Translations under genes and position numbers: made by a program | The notes under the pieces: model-generated | What the model was told of the DNA's origin: nothing | The model's input: the letters and a program-made list of their open reading frames with translations, nothing else | Database searches by the model: none | DNA from: Rhizobium sp. RCAM05350 | GTDB lineage: Bacteria; Pseudomonadota; Alphaproteobacteria; Rhizobiales; Rhizobiaceae | Direction: 5' to 3' | Assembly (NCBI GenBank): GCA_024426085.1 | Contig: CP087974.1 | Coordinates: 1,426,001-1,490,000, forward strand | Length of the DNA: 64,000 nucleotides | In this document: one piece after another, positions 30,529 to 40,485 of the stretch | How the letters are laid out: each line of letters begins with the position of its first letter | How positions within the stretch are numbered: the stretch's first letter is position 1

Positions 30529-30966
30529 CTAGATCTTCAGCGCCAGAAGCACCGCGCCGCAGCCGACCATGCAAACGCCGAGCCAATGGGCCAACGACAG
30601 CCTTTCACCCAGAAAAAGTACGGCGAAAATGGCGACGAGAACGACACTTAGCTTATCGACGGGCGCAACCTGAGCCGCGTTTCCGATTTTCAGCGCCCGG
30701 AAATAGCAGAGCCACGACGCCCCGGTTGCAAGCCCCGACAAAACCAGAAACAGCCAACTTTTGCCCGATACTGATGCCGGCGCCTGCCAGTTACCAGTGA
30801 AGAACAGCATCAGGCCGATAGCAATGAGAATAACGATCGTGCGGATGAAGGTGGCAAAATCGGAATTGACGTTCTCGATGCCGATCTTGGCGAAGATGGC
30901 GGTGAGAGCAGCAAAGGCCGCAGACAGAAGCGCCCATGCCTGCCAGGAGGAGGACAGATATTTCAT
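30529..30966 (-). CDS. EamA/DMT-family transporter, single-repeat form
   Basis: A 145-residue inner-membrane protein with about five transmembrane helices (WALLSAAFAALTAIFAKIGI, FATFIRTIVILIAIGLMLFF, SWLFLVLSGLATGASWLCYF, LSVVLVAIFAVLFLGERLSL, WLGVCMVGCGAVLLALKI). It has the half-length EamA domain that functions as a dimer in small multidrug-resistance-like members. Start MKYLSSSWQAW at 30966. Intact. Divergent from betI across 154 bp. Confidence 0.88.
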   Translation of the reverse strand: MKYLSSSWQAWALLSAAFAALTAIFAKIGIENVNSDFATFIRTIVILIAIGLMLFFTGNWQAPASVSGKSWLFLVLSGLATGASWLCYFRALKIGNAAQVAPVDKLSVVLVAIFAVLFLGERLSLAHWLGVCMVGCGAVLLALKI

Positions 30967-31069
30967 AGGCGCGATCCTCTTGTTCTGCCGCGCAACACAG
31001 CCGCTGCCAGTTGAAACCGGGACCCGTTTCAATGGCAAGAAAATCCTTCGTTATAGCGATCGTTTTTTA

Positions 31070-31089
31070 TTGATTGATGGATCAATCAA
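31070..31089. promoter_or_regulatory. Candidate BetI operator
   Basis: TTGATTGAT-GG-ATCAATCAA, perfect 9-bp arms, 31 bp upstream of betI. TetR-type BetI is known to repress its own bet operon and to be relieved by choline. Confidence 0.75.
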
Positions 31090-31120
31090 AAATACACTGG
31101 CTGCAATAAAGGGAATAGCG

Positions 31121-31723
31121 ATGCCGAAAGTCGGAATGGAACCGGTGCGCCGCAAGGCGCTTGTGGATGCAGCGCTGCATGTGATCGGCGACCAGGGCAC
31201 GCTGTCGGTCACCATGTCCGACATCGCGCGGCAGGCCGGGGTTTCGGCGGCACTGGCACATCACTATTTTGGCAGCAAGGAACAGTTGCTGGTCGAGACG
31301 GTTCGCTCCCTTTTGAAGCAGTTGCGTGACGATACGGTGAAGGCGCTAAGCGCCGCTGCATCGCCACGCGAGCGGCTGTCGGCAATCGTGCGGGTCAGCT
31401 TTCAGGCCGACCAGTTCGCCCTGGAAACCATTGCCGCCTGGCTGGCCTTCTATTCAGAGGCGCAGCGCTCCGAAGAAACGCGCCGGTTCCTGGTCATCTA
31501 TGCCCGCCGGCTGCATTCCAATCTCGTCACCAATCTCAAGGCTCTGTGTGTCGCAGATGATGCGCAGCGCATCGCAGAAGGCACGGCGGCAATGATCGAC
31601 GGGCTTTATATTCGACGGGCGCTCGGTTCCTCGCCGGTGACAGCGGAAGCCTCGATCGCGCTGACCGACAACTATATCACGCTCAACCTCAATGCCCGCC
31701 AGCCACAGGAAGAAGCCGCATGA
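31121..31723 (+). CDS. betI: TetR-family repressor BetI
   Basis: A 200-residue repressor of the glycine-betaine synthesis operon. The TetR helix-turn-helix reads VTMSDIARQAGVSAALAHHY, followed by FGSKEQLLVETVRSLLKQL. The effector domain includes VSFQADQFALETIAAWLAFY and DGLYIRRALGSSPVTAEASI, both typical of BetI. The start was taken at MPKVGMEPVRRKALVDAALH, because upstream in-frame codons are not preceded by a ribosome site. The stop overlaps the betC start (ATGA). Intact. Confidence 0.93.
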   Translation: MPKVGMEPVRRKALVDAALHVIGDQGTLSVTMSDIARQAGVSAALAHHYFGSKEQLLVETVRSLLKQLRDDTVKALSAAASPRERLSAIVRVSFQADQFALETIAAWLAFYSEAQRSEETRRFLVIYARRLHSNLVTNLKALCVADDAQRIAEGTAAMIDGLYIRRALGSSPVTAEASIALTDNYITLNLNARQPQEEAA

Positions 31724-33240
31724 CCACGGGACGGCCGAACATTCTGATCATCATGGTCGACCAGCTGAACGGAAAATTCTTTCCGGATGGCCCAGCGGAG
31801 TTTTTAGCAGCCCCTCATATGAAGACGCTGGCCAAGCGCTCGGCACGCTTCCGCAACAACTATACCTCCTCGCCGCTCTGCGCCCCTGCCCGCGCCTCGC
31901 TGATGGCAGGGCAATTGCCGAGCCGCACGCAGGTCTATGACAATGCCGCCGAATATGCCTCGTCGATCCCGACCTACGCCCACCATCTGCGCCGCGCCGG
32001 CTATTACACCGCGCTATCGGGCAAGATGCATTTCGTCGGACCCGACCAGTTGCATGGCTTCGAGGAGCGGCTGACGACGGATATCTATCCGGCCGATTTC
32101 GGCTGGACGCCGGATTACCGCAAGCCGGGCGAGCGGATCGACTGGTGGTATCACAATCTCGGCTCCGTCACCGGCGCCGGCATTGCCGAGATCACCAACC
32201 AGATGGAATATGACGACGAAGTCGCCTTCCTCGCCAACCAGAAGCTCTATCAGCTGTCGCGTGAACACGGCGACGAGGCCCGCCGCCCCTGGGCGCTGAC
32301 CGTCTCCTTTACCCACCCGCACGACCCCTATGTGGCGCGCCTGCAAATTCTGGGATCTCTACAACGACTGCGACCAGCTTCTGCCAGAGGTTGGCGACAT
32401 CGCGCTTGAGGAACAGGACCCGCATTCGCAGCGCCTGATGCATGCCTGCGACTACCAGAATTTCGCCATCACCGAAGACAATATCCGCCGCTCGCGGCAG
32501 GCCTATTTCGCCAATATTTCCTATCTCGACGAAAAGGTCGGCGAACTCGTCGATACGCTGACCCGCACCCGCATGCTCGACGACACGCTGATCCTGTTCT
32601 GCTCGGATCATGGCGACATGCTCGGTGAGCGCGGCCTCTGGTTCAAGATGAACTTCTTCGAGGGGTCTGCCCGCGTGCCGCTAATGGTCGCCGGTCCCGG
32701 CATCACCCCCGGCCTGCATCTGGCGCCGACATCCAACCTTGATCTCACGCCGACGCTCTGCGATCTCGCCGGGATTTCGATGGACGAGATCATGCCCTGG
32801 ACCGACGGCGAAAGCCTGGTGCCGGTCATCAATGGCGAGGACCGCATCGCGCCGGTGCTGATGGAATATGCCGCCGAAGGTTCATACGCGCCGCTGGTTG
32901 GCATCCGCGAAGGCAAGTGGAAATATGTTTATTGCGCGCTCGATCCGGAGCAGCTGTACGATCTCGAGGCTGACCCGCTGGAGCTGATCAATCTCGCTAC
33001 GGTTGCTGCGCACGCGCCGACGCTGCGCGCTTTCCAGGCAATGCGCGACAGCCGCTGGGACATGGAGGCCTTCGATTCCGCCGTGCGCGAAAGCCAGGCG
33101 CGGCGCTGGGTGGTCTATGAGGCACTGAGGAACGGCGCCTATTACCCATGGGACCACCAGCCGCTGCAAAGGCATCCGAGCGCTACATGCGCAACCATAT
33201 GAATCTCGACAATCTCGAAGAATCCAAACGCTTTCCATGA
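31720..33240 (+). CDS. betC: Choline sulfatase BetC (one extra, one missing base)
   Basis: Hydrolyses choline-O-sulfate to choline and sulfate, feeding betaine synthesis. Net corrected length is 506 residues, the rhizobial size. N-terminal NILIIMVDQLNGKFFPDGPA binds calcium; the formylglycine motif is SSPLCAPARASLMAGQ (C-A-P-A-R). Later FTHPHDPYVAR, then ILFCSDHGDMLGERGLWFKM with metal ligands. A T at 32342 inside CC|GC breaks the frame after DPYVAR and a lost A near 33168 breaks it before ASERYMRNHMNLDN. The frame ends ESKRFP. Translationally coupled to betI and followed by betB after 10 bp. Confidence 0.9.
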
Positions 33241-33250
33241 GGGGAATAAG

Positions 33251-34714
33251 ATGAAAGCCCAGCCACCAGCCTCCCATTTCATCGACGGCGAATATGTCGA
33301 GGATATCGACGGCGCCGCCTTCTGAAAGCATTTATCCGGCGACCGGCGAAGTGATCGCGCGGCTGCATGCCGCCACCCCCGCCATCGTCGACAAGGCGAT
33401 CGCAGCCGCAAAGGCGCGCAAGGCGAATGGGCCGCGATGAGCCCGACGGCGCGCGGCCGCATCCTGAAGCGCGCCGCCGACATCATGCGCGAGCGCAACC
33501 GCGAACTGTCGGAACTGGAAACGCTCGACACCGGCAAGCCGATCCAGGAAACCATCGTCGCCGACCCGACCTCTGGGGCTGACGCGTTCGAATTCTTCGG
33601 TGGTGTCGTGGCGGCGGCGCTGAACGGCGACTATATCCCGCTCGGCGGCGATTTTGCCTTTACCAAACGCGTGCCGCTCGGCGTCTGCGTCGGCATCGGC
33701 GCCTGGAACTATCCGCAGCAGATCGCCTGCTGGAAGGGCGCACCGGCCTTGATCGCCGGCAATGCCATGGTGTTCAAGCCGTCCGAAAACACCCCGCTCG
33801 GCGCGCTGAAGATTGCCGAAATCCTGTTTGAGGCCGGCCTGCCGAAAGGTCTCTACAATGTCATCCAGGGCGACCGTTCCACCGGGCCGCTCTTGGTCAA
33901 CCACAAGGATGTCGCCAAGGTGTCGCTCACCGGCTCGGTCGAGACCGGCCGCAAGGTGGCGGGGGCTGCGGCTTCAAACCTCAAGCACGTCACCATGGAA
34001 CTTGGCGGCAAGTCGCCGCTGATCGTCTTTGACGACGCCGATCTCGAAAGCGCCATCGGCGGCGCCATGCTCGGTAACTTCTATTCGACCGGCCAGGTCT
34101 GCTCTGAACGGTACCCGCGTCTTCGTTCAGAGGGGTATCAAGGACAGATTCCTGTCGCGCCTCAAGGAGCGCACCGAAAAGATCATCATCGGCGATCCGA
34201 TGGTTGAGGAAACCCAGCTCGGACCGATGGTGTCGCGCCCAGCTCGACAAGGTGTTTGCCTATATCGAGAAGGGCAAGGCAGAAGGTGCAACACTGCTAA
34301 CCGGCGGCGGCATCCCTGAACGACGTCTCGGCTGAAGGCACCTATATCCAGCCGACGGTGTTTGCCGATGTCACCGACGAGATGACCATCGCCCGCGAAG
34401 AAATCTTCGGGCCGGTGATGTGCGTGCTTGATTTCGACAATGAGGACGAGGTGATCGCACGCGCCAATGGCACCGAGTTCGGTCTGTCGGCCGGGGTCTT
34501 CACCGCCGACCTCACCCGCGCACACCGCGTTGTCGACCGGCTGGAAGCCGGCACGCTGTGGATCAACACCTATAACCTGGCGCCCGTCGAAGTACCGTTC
34601 GGCGGCTCCAAGCAATCCGGTTTCGGGCGGGAGAATTCGCTGGCCGCGCTCAATCACTACACGGAGCTGAAGAGCATCTATGTGGCGATGGGACCGGTGC
34701 AGTCGCCGTATTGA
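33251..34714 (+). CDS. betB: Betaine aldehyde dehydrogenase BetB (five indels)
   Basis: Oxidises betaine aldehyde to glycine betaine with NAD(P)+. The corrected length of 487 residues is that of rhizobial BetB. Visible blocks: [72 protein letters not shown], catalytic Glu in [20 protein letters not shown], and catalytic Cys in STGQVCSNGTRVFV. Extra T bases at 33323, 34105 and 34317 (each inside C|GAA), an extra base near 34234, and one lost base near 33413 break it. The insertion at 34105 falls directly after the catalytic cysteine codon. All breaks resolve to a perfectly normal protein, so it is probably intact in the organism. Confidence 0.9.
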
Positions 34715-34748
34715 GGAAGCGTCCCCTTTGAGGGGGCACAAAGTTTCT

Positions 34749-34865
34749 CCGTCATTCCTGTGCTTGTCACAGGAATCCAGCCACACAGCGTCCGCTGCGT
34801 GAAAAGAGTCCCCGCACCCGCAGGCGTGGTGCTGCTGGATCCCGCCACAAGGGCGAGGATGACGG
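34749..34865. repeat. Intergenic palindromic repeat element between betB and betA
   Basis: A 117-bp imperfect inverted repeat with ends CCGTCATTCC and GAGGATGACGG and inner complementary blocks GGAATCC / GGATCCC. It resembles the mobile palindromic elements common between rhizobial genes. It fills most of the 214-bp gap inside the otherwise tight bet operon. Confidence 0.7.
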
Positions 34866-34928
34866 GAGGAGAGTTAAGCAGACACCAATACCAGCCAGCG
34901 GATGCGAGAGCAGGAAAGAACGACCACC

Positions 34929-36585
34929 ATGCAAAGCGCAGATTTCGTCATCATCGGTTCGGGCTCCGCAGGCTCCGCACTCGCATACCGCCTGTCCGAG
35001 GACAGCAAGAATACGGTGCTGGTGCTGGAATTCGGCGGCAGCGATTTCGGGCCGTTCATCCAGATGCCGGCGGCACTTGCCTGGCCGATGAGCATGAGCC
35101 GCTACAACTGGGGCTATCTTTCCGAGCCCCGAACCGAACCTCAACAACCGCCGCATTACCGCGCCGCGCGGCAAGGTGATCGGCGGCTCATCGTCGATCA
35201 ACGGGCTTGTTTATGTGCGCGGCCATGCCGAAGACTTCAACCGCTGGGAAGAGCTTGGTGCGCAAGGGTGGGCCTATGCCGACGTGCTGCCCTATTTCAA
35301 GCGTCAGGAAAATTCGCTCGGCGGCGAGGCAGGCTGGCGCGGGACTGATGGCCCCCTGCACGTCAAGCGCGGCCCGGTCAAGAACCCGCTGTTCCATGCC
35401 TTTATCGAGGCGGGCAAACAGGCCGGCTTCGAGCTCACCGACGATTATAACGGCTCCAAGCAGGAAGGCTTCGGCCACATGGAGCAGACGGTATACAATG
35501 GGCGACGCTGGTCAACGGCCAACGCTTATTTGAGACCGGCCCTGAAACGGCCAAATGTCGAACTCGTGCGCTGCTTTGCCCGCAAGATCGTTATCGAAAA
35601 TGGCCGCGCCACCGGCGTCGAGATTGAGCGCAATGGCAAGATCGAGGTGGTGAAGGCGAACCGCGAGGTGATCGTCTCGGCCTCGTCCTTCAACTCACCT
35701 GAAACTGCTGATGCTCTCCGGTATCGGTCCGGGGCAGCATCTCCAGCAGATGGGCATCGAGGTGAAGGTCGACCGGCCGGGCGTCGGCGCCAACCTGCAG
35801 GACCACATGGAGTTCTATTTCCAGCAGGTCTCCACCAAGCCTGTCTCGCTCTATTCCTGGCTGCCATGGTTCTGGCAGGGCGTTGCCGGCGCGCAGTGGC
35901 TGTTCCTCAAGCAGGGTCTCGGCATCTCCAACCAGTTCTGAGGCCTGCGCCTTCCTGCGCTCGGCGCCGGGCGTCAAGCAACCGGACATCCAGTATCACT
36001 TTCTGCCGGTGGCGATCAGCTATGACGGCAAGGCAGCGGCGAACACGCACGGCTTCCAGGCCCATGTCGGCTACAACCTGTCGAAATCGCGCGGCAACGT
36101 TACCCTGCGCTCCGCCGACCCCATGGCCGATCCGGTCATCCGCTTCAACTATATGAGCCATCCGGAAGACTGGGAGAAGTTCCGCCACTGCGTCCGCCTC
36201 ACCCGCAGAAATCTTCCGCCAGCAGGCGTTCGACCAGTATCGTGGTCCGGAAATCCAGCCGGGCGAAAAGGTTGAGACCGACGAGCAGATCGACGCTTTC
36301 CTGCGCGAACATCTGGAAAGCGCCTATCACCCCTGCGGCACCTGCCGGATGGGCGACAAGAACGATCCGATGGCGGTGGTCGATCCGGAAACCCGCGTCA
36401 TCGGCGTCGACGGGCTGCGCGTGGCGGATTCATCGATCTTCCCGCATGTCACCTACGGCAATCTCAATGGCCCCTCGATCATGACCGGCGAAAAGGCAGC
36501 CGATCATATTCTCGGCAAGCAGCCCCTGCCCCGTTCCAATCAGGAACCGTGGATCAATCCGCGTTGGGAGACGAGCGACCGGTAG
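34929..36585 (+). CDS. betA: Choline dehydrogenase BetA (four extra bases)
   Basis: A GMC-family FAD enzyme that oxidises choline to betaine aldehyde. Corrected length is 550 residues, as in rhizobia. The FAD-binding start is [20 protein letters not shown]; the GMC signature includes [20 protein letters not shown]; the C-terminal active-site region has HPCGTCRMG and [20 protein letters not shown]. Extra bases at 35127-35130 (C in CCC|GAA), 35700 (T in CC|GAAA), 35939 (T in TTC|GAG) and 36207 (A in CGC|GAA) break the frame. Each removal restores conserved sequence. It ends the betICBA operon; a repeat element precedes it. Confidence 0.9.
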
Positions 36586-36665
36586 GCTTTGCCGGCAGCC
36601 AACCATTCGCGGCAGCGGAGACGTCCCAGCCTGCGATCGCGCCAACTACAAATATTCGGCGGGCA

Positions 36666-36692
36666 TGTCACACATCGCCATGTCATCTCGTC
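36666..36692 (+). promoter_or_regulatory. Candidate ECF41-type sigma promoter
   Basis: TGTCACA (36666-36672), 16 bases, then CGTC (36689-36692). This matches the reported ECF41 promoter pattern as I recall it. It lies upstream of an ECF41-like sigma gene, as expected for autoregulation. Confidence 0.65.
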
Positions 36693-36806
36693 TTGTCTTC
36701 TTGAATGCCCCGCATGAAGGAGACGAATATGAGATGGAGACCAAGCCCGCTTGCCGCGGCCGCTACGCCGGTGCAATCATTGCCCGGTTTTGAGAAGGGT
36801 GGTGTG

Positions 36807-37670
36807 ATGACCGATCAGGAGGTCATGGCAACCTTAGATCTCGTTGCGTCCACGGTTGTGCCGTATCGCCTATCGGATGCTGGGATCGATCGTGGAAGCC
36901 GAGGATGTGGTTCAGGAAACCTTCCTGCGCTGGCTTAACACCGATCGCGAAGCCGTGCGGGAGCCGGCCGCGTTCCTGCGCCGTGTGGTCACGCGGCTCT
37001 GCCTCGACCAACTGAAATCGGCACGGCGCCGGCGCGAGACCTATATCGGACCCTGGCTGCCCCGAACCGGTCGTCGAGGAGAGCGACGAGATAGACGATA
37101 TCACCCTGCCGCTGATGATGGCGCTGGAACGTCTGTCGCCGCTCGAACGGGCCGCCTTTCTGCTGCACGATGTCTTCGGCGTGAGTTTCGACGAAATCGC
37201 CGAGACGATCGGCTGCAAACCGGCGACCTGCCGCCAGCTTGCCAGCCGCGCCCGGGTCAATGTCCGCAACGCGCGCCGCCGGTTCTGACATCCCCCCGGA
37301 ACAGGGTCTCGAGATCGCTTCCGCCTTCTTTGCGGCATCCCGTAGCGGCAACGTACAGCAGTTGCGATCGCTGCTTGCCACGGATGCTATCGTCCTTGCG
37401 GATGGCGGCGGCAAGACAGTTGCACCAAGGCGGCCGATTGCCGGGGTCGACAATGTCGTCAAGCTCTTCGCATCGCTCGGACTGATCTTTGCGAAGACGA
37501 TGTCGAAGCTCGTCGGCTATGAGGTCATCAACGGCCTGCCCGGCTTCATCACCATCGAAGAGGGCGCCAGACTGCAGACCACCGCGCTCGATATCAGGGA
37601 CGGCAGGATCTCAGCGATCTATGTCACGCGCAATCCTGAGAAGCTCGGGCATCTCGACGCTCTTCACTGA
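36807..37670 (+). CDS. ECF41-type RNA polymerase sigma factor (SigJ-like), three extra bases
   Basis: About 286 residues. Sigma region 2 is LRPRLCRIAYRMLGSIVEAE with DVVQETFLRWLNTDREAV; region 4 is LSPLERAAFLLHDVFGVSFD and CKPATCRQLASRARVNVRNA. A C-terminal SnoaL/NTF2-like domain follows (QGLEIASAFFAASRSGNVQQ, LLATDAIVLADGGGKT), the defining feature of ECF41, which modulates activity without an anti-sigma factor. Extra bases near 36840, at 37060-37063 (C in CCC|GAA) and at 37286 (T in TTC|GAC) split it into three pieces. The start may instead be 36729. The next gene, a flavodoxin, is a plausible target. Confidence 0.85.
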
Positions 37671-37833
37671 GCGATACATCGCCGCCGTCTGAACGGACCC
37701 GGCAAGCCATTCATCGATCACCATCTGCGGCGTTGGTCCTGATCGACCAACGCCCTGTCGATGCGCGCCCTTCGGGCCGCGACGACGCCCCATGCCGTTT
37801 ACCCCACAAGACAGGATCAAAGGATATCATCCC

Positions 37834-38427
37834 ATGTCGAAAGTTCGCGTCGCCATCGTCTATCACAGCGGCTACGGCCACACTGCCCGGCAGGCTGCCG
37901 CCGTCAAAACGGGCATTGAGCAGGTAAGCGGCGCTGAAAGCCTGCTCCTGACCGTCGAGGAGGCATCGGCCCGCTGGAGCGATCTGGCCGCTGCCGAAGC
38001 AATCATCTTCGGTGCACCGACCTATGTCGCCGGCGCGTCTGCCGCGTTCAAGGCTTTCCAGGAGGCCAGTTCCAACGCCGTGATGGGCAAGGGCTACGGC
38101 TGGAAGGACAAGATCGCGGCCGGCTTCACCAATTCGGGTACGTCTTCCGGAGACAAGCTGGCGACGCTGATGCAGATAGCCCTCTTTGCCGCCCAGCACG
38201 GCATGCACTGGATCAACCTTGATTTGCCGCCCGCGAACCACTCCTCCAAGGGGTCGGCAAACGATCTCAATCGATTGGGCTTCTGGCTGGGCGCCGGCGC
38301 GCAATCAAACGTCGACGAAGGCCCTGAGCTTGCGCCACCCGAATCGGACCTTGCGACTGCACGCCACCTTGGCCAACGCGTTGCCGAGGCGACACTCCAG
38401 TTCGTCCGCGGCCGCGCCCTGACATAG
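37834..38427 (+). CDS. Flavodoxin/WrbA-like FMN-binding protein
   Basis: A 197-residue flavodoxin-fold protein. It starts MSKVRVAIVYHSGYGHTARQ, whose YHSGYGHT is the FMN phosphate-binding loop of the WrbA/NAD(P)H-quinone reductase group. Further FMN contacts are likely in IIFGAPTYVAGASAAFKAF and AGFTNSGTSSGDKLATLMQI. Intact. It follows the ECF41 sigma gene by 163 bp on the same strand; ECF41 genes often sit beside oxidoreductases. Expected to reduce quinones in the cytoplasm. Confidence 0.88.
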   Translation: MSKVRVAIVYHSGYGHTARQAAAVKTGIEQVSGAESLLLTVEEASARWSDLAAAEAIIFGAPTYVAGASAAFKAFQEASSNAVMGKGYGWKDKIAAGFTNSGTSSGDKLATLMQIALFAAQHGMHWINLDLPPANHSSKGSANDLNRLGFWLGAGAQSNVDEGPELAPPESDLATARHLGQRVAEATLQFVRGRALT

Positions 38428-38478
38428 CCGTCTGGATATCCGGCTAGAAACGAATGAGGGGCGGTGGCGGGCATCCCC

Positions 38479-38962
38479 TCACAAAAAGCCAATCCACCTG
38501 CCCGCCAGAACCGCGCCGATCCAAACAGCCAGCGATACAAACGCGGCGAGACGAACGCGGATGGAAAGAGGCCTACCCACGATTGCCGCGCTCCAATGCG
38601 GATGAAGATGCAGCAAAAGCGCGTTGGCGATGCCAGAAACAGACAAGTGCAATCTTCGTCAGGAAAGCGATGTTCGTCGCATAAGCAACCGGACGCACGC
38701 TGAAAAGGCAGATGCCGGTGACGATCGCCAGAAGAAGACCTGTCGCCGCCATGCGCGCGAGGAATGGGCCGACCATGCTGACCGGCACATTCCCGAAAAA
38801 TCCCAGCAATCTCAGGTCAAGCGGTACAATGGCGCCGACCAGAAGCCCGATCGACAGGATGTGCGCGGCATTGACGAAGAGATAGAGCGTCGCCGAGCCG
38901 CGTAGCGCCACGGCAACCGGCCATGCCGCGATCCACGCCAGCAAATCCGGTCCGCTCATCAA
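38479..38962 (-). CDS. Integral membrane protein (DUF6644-like), one extra base
   Basis: About 160 residues, with four predicted transmembrane helices: LLAWIAAWPVAVALRGSATL region, AAHILSIGLLVGAIVPLDLR, PFLARMAATGLLLAIVTGIC and FVSLAVWIGAVLAGRWIGFL. An A at 38635 (reverse-strand T in TTC|GGC) truncates the frame; corrected reading continues GIANALLLHLHPHWSAAIVG and ends at 38479. Small membrane proteins of this kind are commonly paired with DUF6152 copper-site-like periplasmic proteins, as here. Family name is a likely, not certain, assignment. Confidence 0.65.
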
Positions 38963-39344
38963 TTCGTCCGTATGCGCTCCGGATAGATGTCATAGACCTT
39001 GCCTGCGACGGTGATCCTGACGGCCTTCAGTCTTTTCTCCTCAGGGTCGAGCGAGCGATTGCCGAGAACGACAACCGGATCGCCCGCCTTAGCCGATCCT
39101 TGAACGAAGCCTGACCGTTCCGTCTGCCGGGGATTGCCCAGTTCGATCAGCCAGACGCCATCCGTCTCGGTTTCAACATTGAGTGTCGGATGTGGCGGCG
39201 CCATTGAAATCTCGCGGATCGTTCCGGAAAGCTCAATCTGATCGGCCTCGGCCCAGGACCAGCCATGATGTGCATAGGCGCTTGCGACAAACATCAGCCC
39301 GATGAGGCTGCCGGCAAAAAGCGTGTGGGGAATGCTCCAGCCAT
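38959..39344 (-). CDS. DUF6152 periplasmic protein
   Basis: The body reads MFVASAYAHHGWSWAEADQI, then ELSGTIREISMAPPHPTLNV and DPVVVLGNRSLDPEEKRLKA, typical DUF6152. A hydrophobic segment AGSLIGLMFVASAYA just before HHGW is a signal peptide with a cleavage site at AYA-HH. The complete start is probably the ATG at 39344 (MAWSIPHTL with one base missing near the start); without correction only 111 residues from 39294 remain. Its stop overlaps the next gene's start, so the two genes are translationally coupled. Function unknown; the HH motif suggests metal binding. Confidence 0.65.
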
Positions 39345-39655
39345 CTCGTGTCTCCTTCGTTGCGGCAGGTGATCAGGCAAAACTGGAGCGACAGATGGAA
39401 AGGAAAAGGGGAATCACCGATTCTTGAACGGACGAGGTTCCCGGTAAACGAACATGACGCGGTTTCACCGCCCCTTGTTTCGGCGCCTCCGGTTAACTGC
39501 AAAGCGAGAATAATCTATCAAATTACTAGGTTTTCTTAGAATTTTCCGCTTCGGAGAGATATTTGCTCTGATCCGCCGAGTTTAGAAATCCGTTTTTCTG
39601 TCTTTTGTCACATAGGGCTGCGATATTCCCTCACAACAGAACAGGATATCCTCCC
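39345..39655. other. 311-bp region upstream of cysH
   Basis: Divergent promoter region for DUF6152 and cysHDN. The last ~130 bases are AT-rich (39515-39600) and could hold the cysH promoter and a sulfur-responsive regulator site. No riboswitch-like structure was recognised. Confidence 0.4.
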
Positions 39656-40443
39656 ATGACATCCGCATCGCTTGAAACCCGCGCCGCAGCGCTCAACAGC
39701 CAACTGGAAAGCCTTGATCTTTCCGGCCGGCTGGAACTGATCGCTTCGCTCGAAGGCAAATCAGTCTTCACCACCAGCCTCGGCATCGAGGACCAGGTGA
39801 TTACCGCTGCCATCGGCACCGGCAGGCACGGTATCGAAGTCTCGACGCTCGGAAACCGGCCGCCTCTTCAACGAGACCGTCGCGCTGATCGACAAGACCG
39901 AGGAAACATACGGCTTGCTGATCAAGCGTTTCTATCCCGAGCAGGACGATATCGATGCCTACGCCGCCAAATACGGCATGAACGGCTTTTACGACAGCGT
40001 CGAAGCCCGGCATGCCTGTTGCGGGGCACGCAAGGTGAAGCCTCTTGCCCGCGCACTCGAAGGGGCATCCTTCTGGATCACCGGCCTCAGACGCGGCCAG
40101 TCGGGCAATCGTGCCGACACGCCGTTTGCCGAAGCCGACCTCGACCGTGGCCTGATCAAGATCAATCCGCTGGCTGACTGGGACATCGAAAAGATCCGTG
40201 CCCATGTGGCGGCGGGAAGCGATCCCGGTCAATCCGCTGCATGCCCGTGGTTATCCGTCGATCGGCTGCGAGCCCTGCACCCGCGCCATCAAGCCGGGCG
40301 AGCCCGAGCGCGCCGGCCGCTGGTGGTGGGAAAATGACGAGAAGCGCGAATGCGGCCTCCATGTCGCAGAAACCGCAGCATCGGCTATCCCGCAAACCTC
40401 ATCGATCTCGAGCAGCCCCCTTACTAGCAGCATTGCGCGATAA
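39656..40443 (+). CDS. cysH: Phosphoadenylyl/adenylyl-sulfate reductase CysH (two extra bases)
   Basis: Reduces APS (or PAPS) to sulfite in assimilatory sulfate reduction. About 261 residues. N-terminal LIASLEGKSVFTTSLGIEDQ and the PP-loop-like SLGIEDQ; later KYGMNGFYDSVEARHACCGA and GYPSIGCEPCTRAIKPGEPE with KRECGLH. The paired cysteines (CC and CxxC) are the [4Fe-4S] ligands plus catalytic Cys of the APS-reductase type used by rhizobia. Extra G bases at 39851-39852 (C|GAA) and in 40214-40216 (GCG|GAA) break the frame. First gene of cysHDN, 42 bp before cysD. Confidence 0.92.
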
Positions 40444-40485
40444 TCCCGCGCAGGCTCGCGCCACAGACACTCCCGGAGACTTGAA

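Noticed and set aside
31720-36585. Calling betC, betB and betA pseudogenes
   Set aside because: Ten frame breaks all restore canonical sequence and normal lengths, with no in-frame stops or missing residues; indel error at C|G fits better than decay.
39345-39655. A riboswitch upstream of cysH
   Set aside because: No SAM-type or other conserved core was recognisable by eye; only an AT-rich promoter-like stretch is visible.
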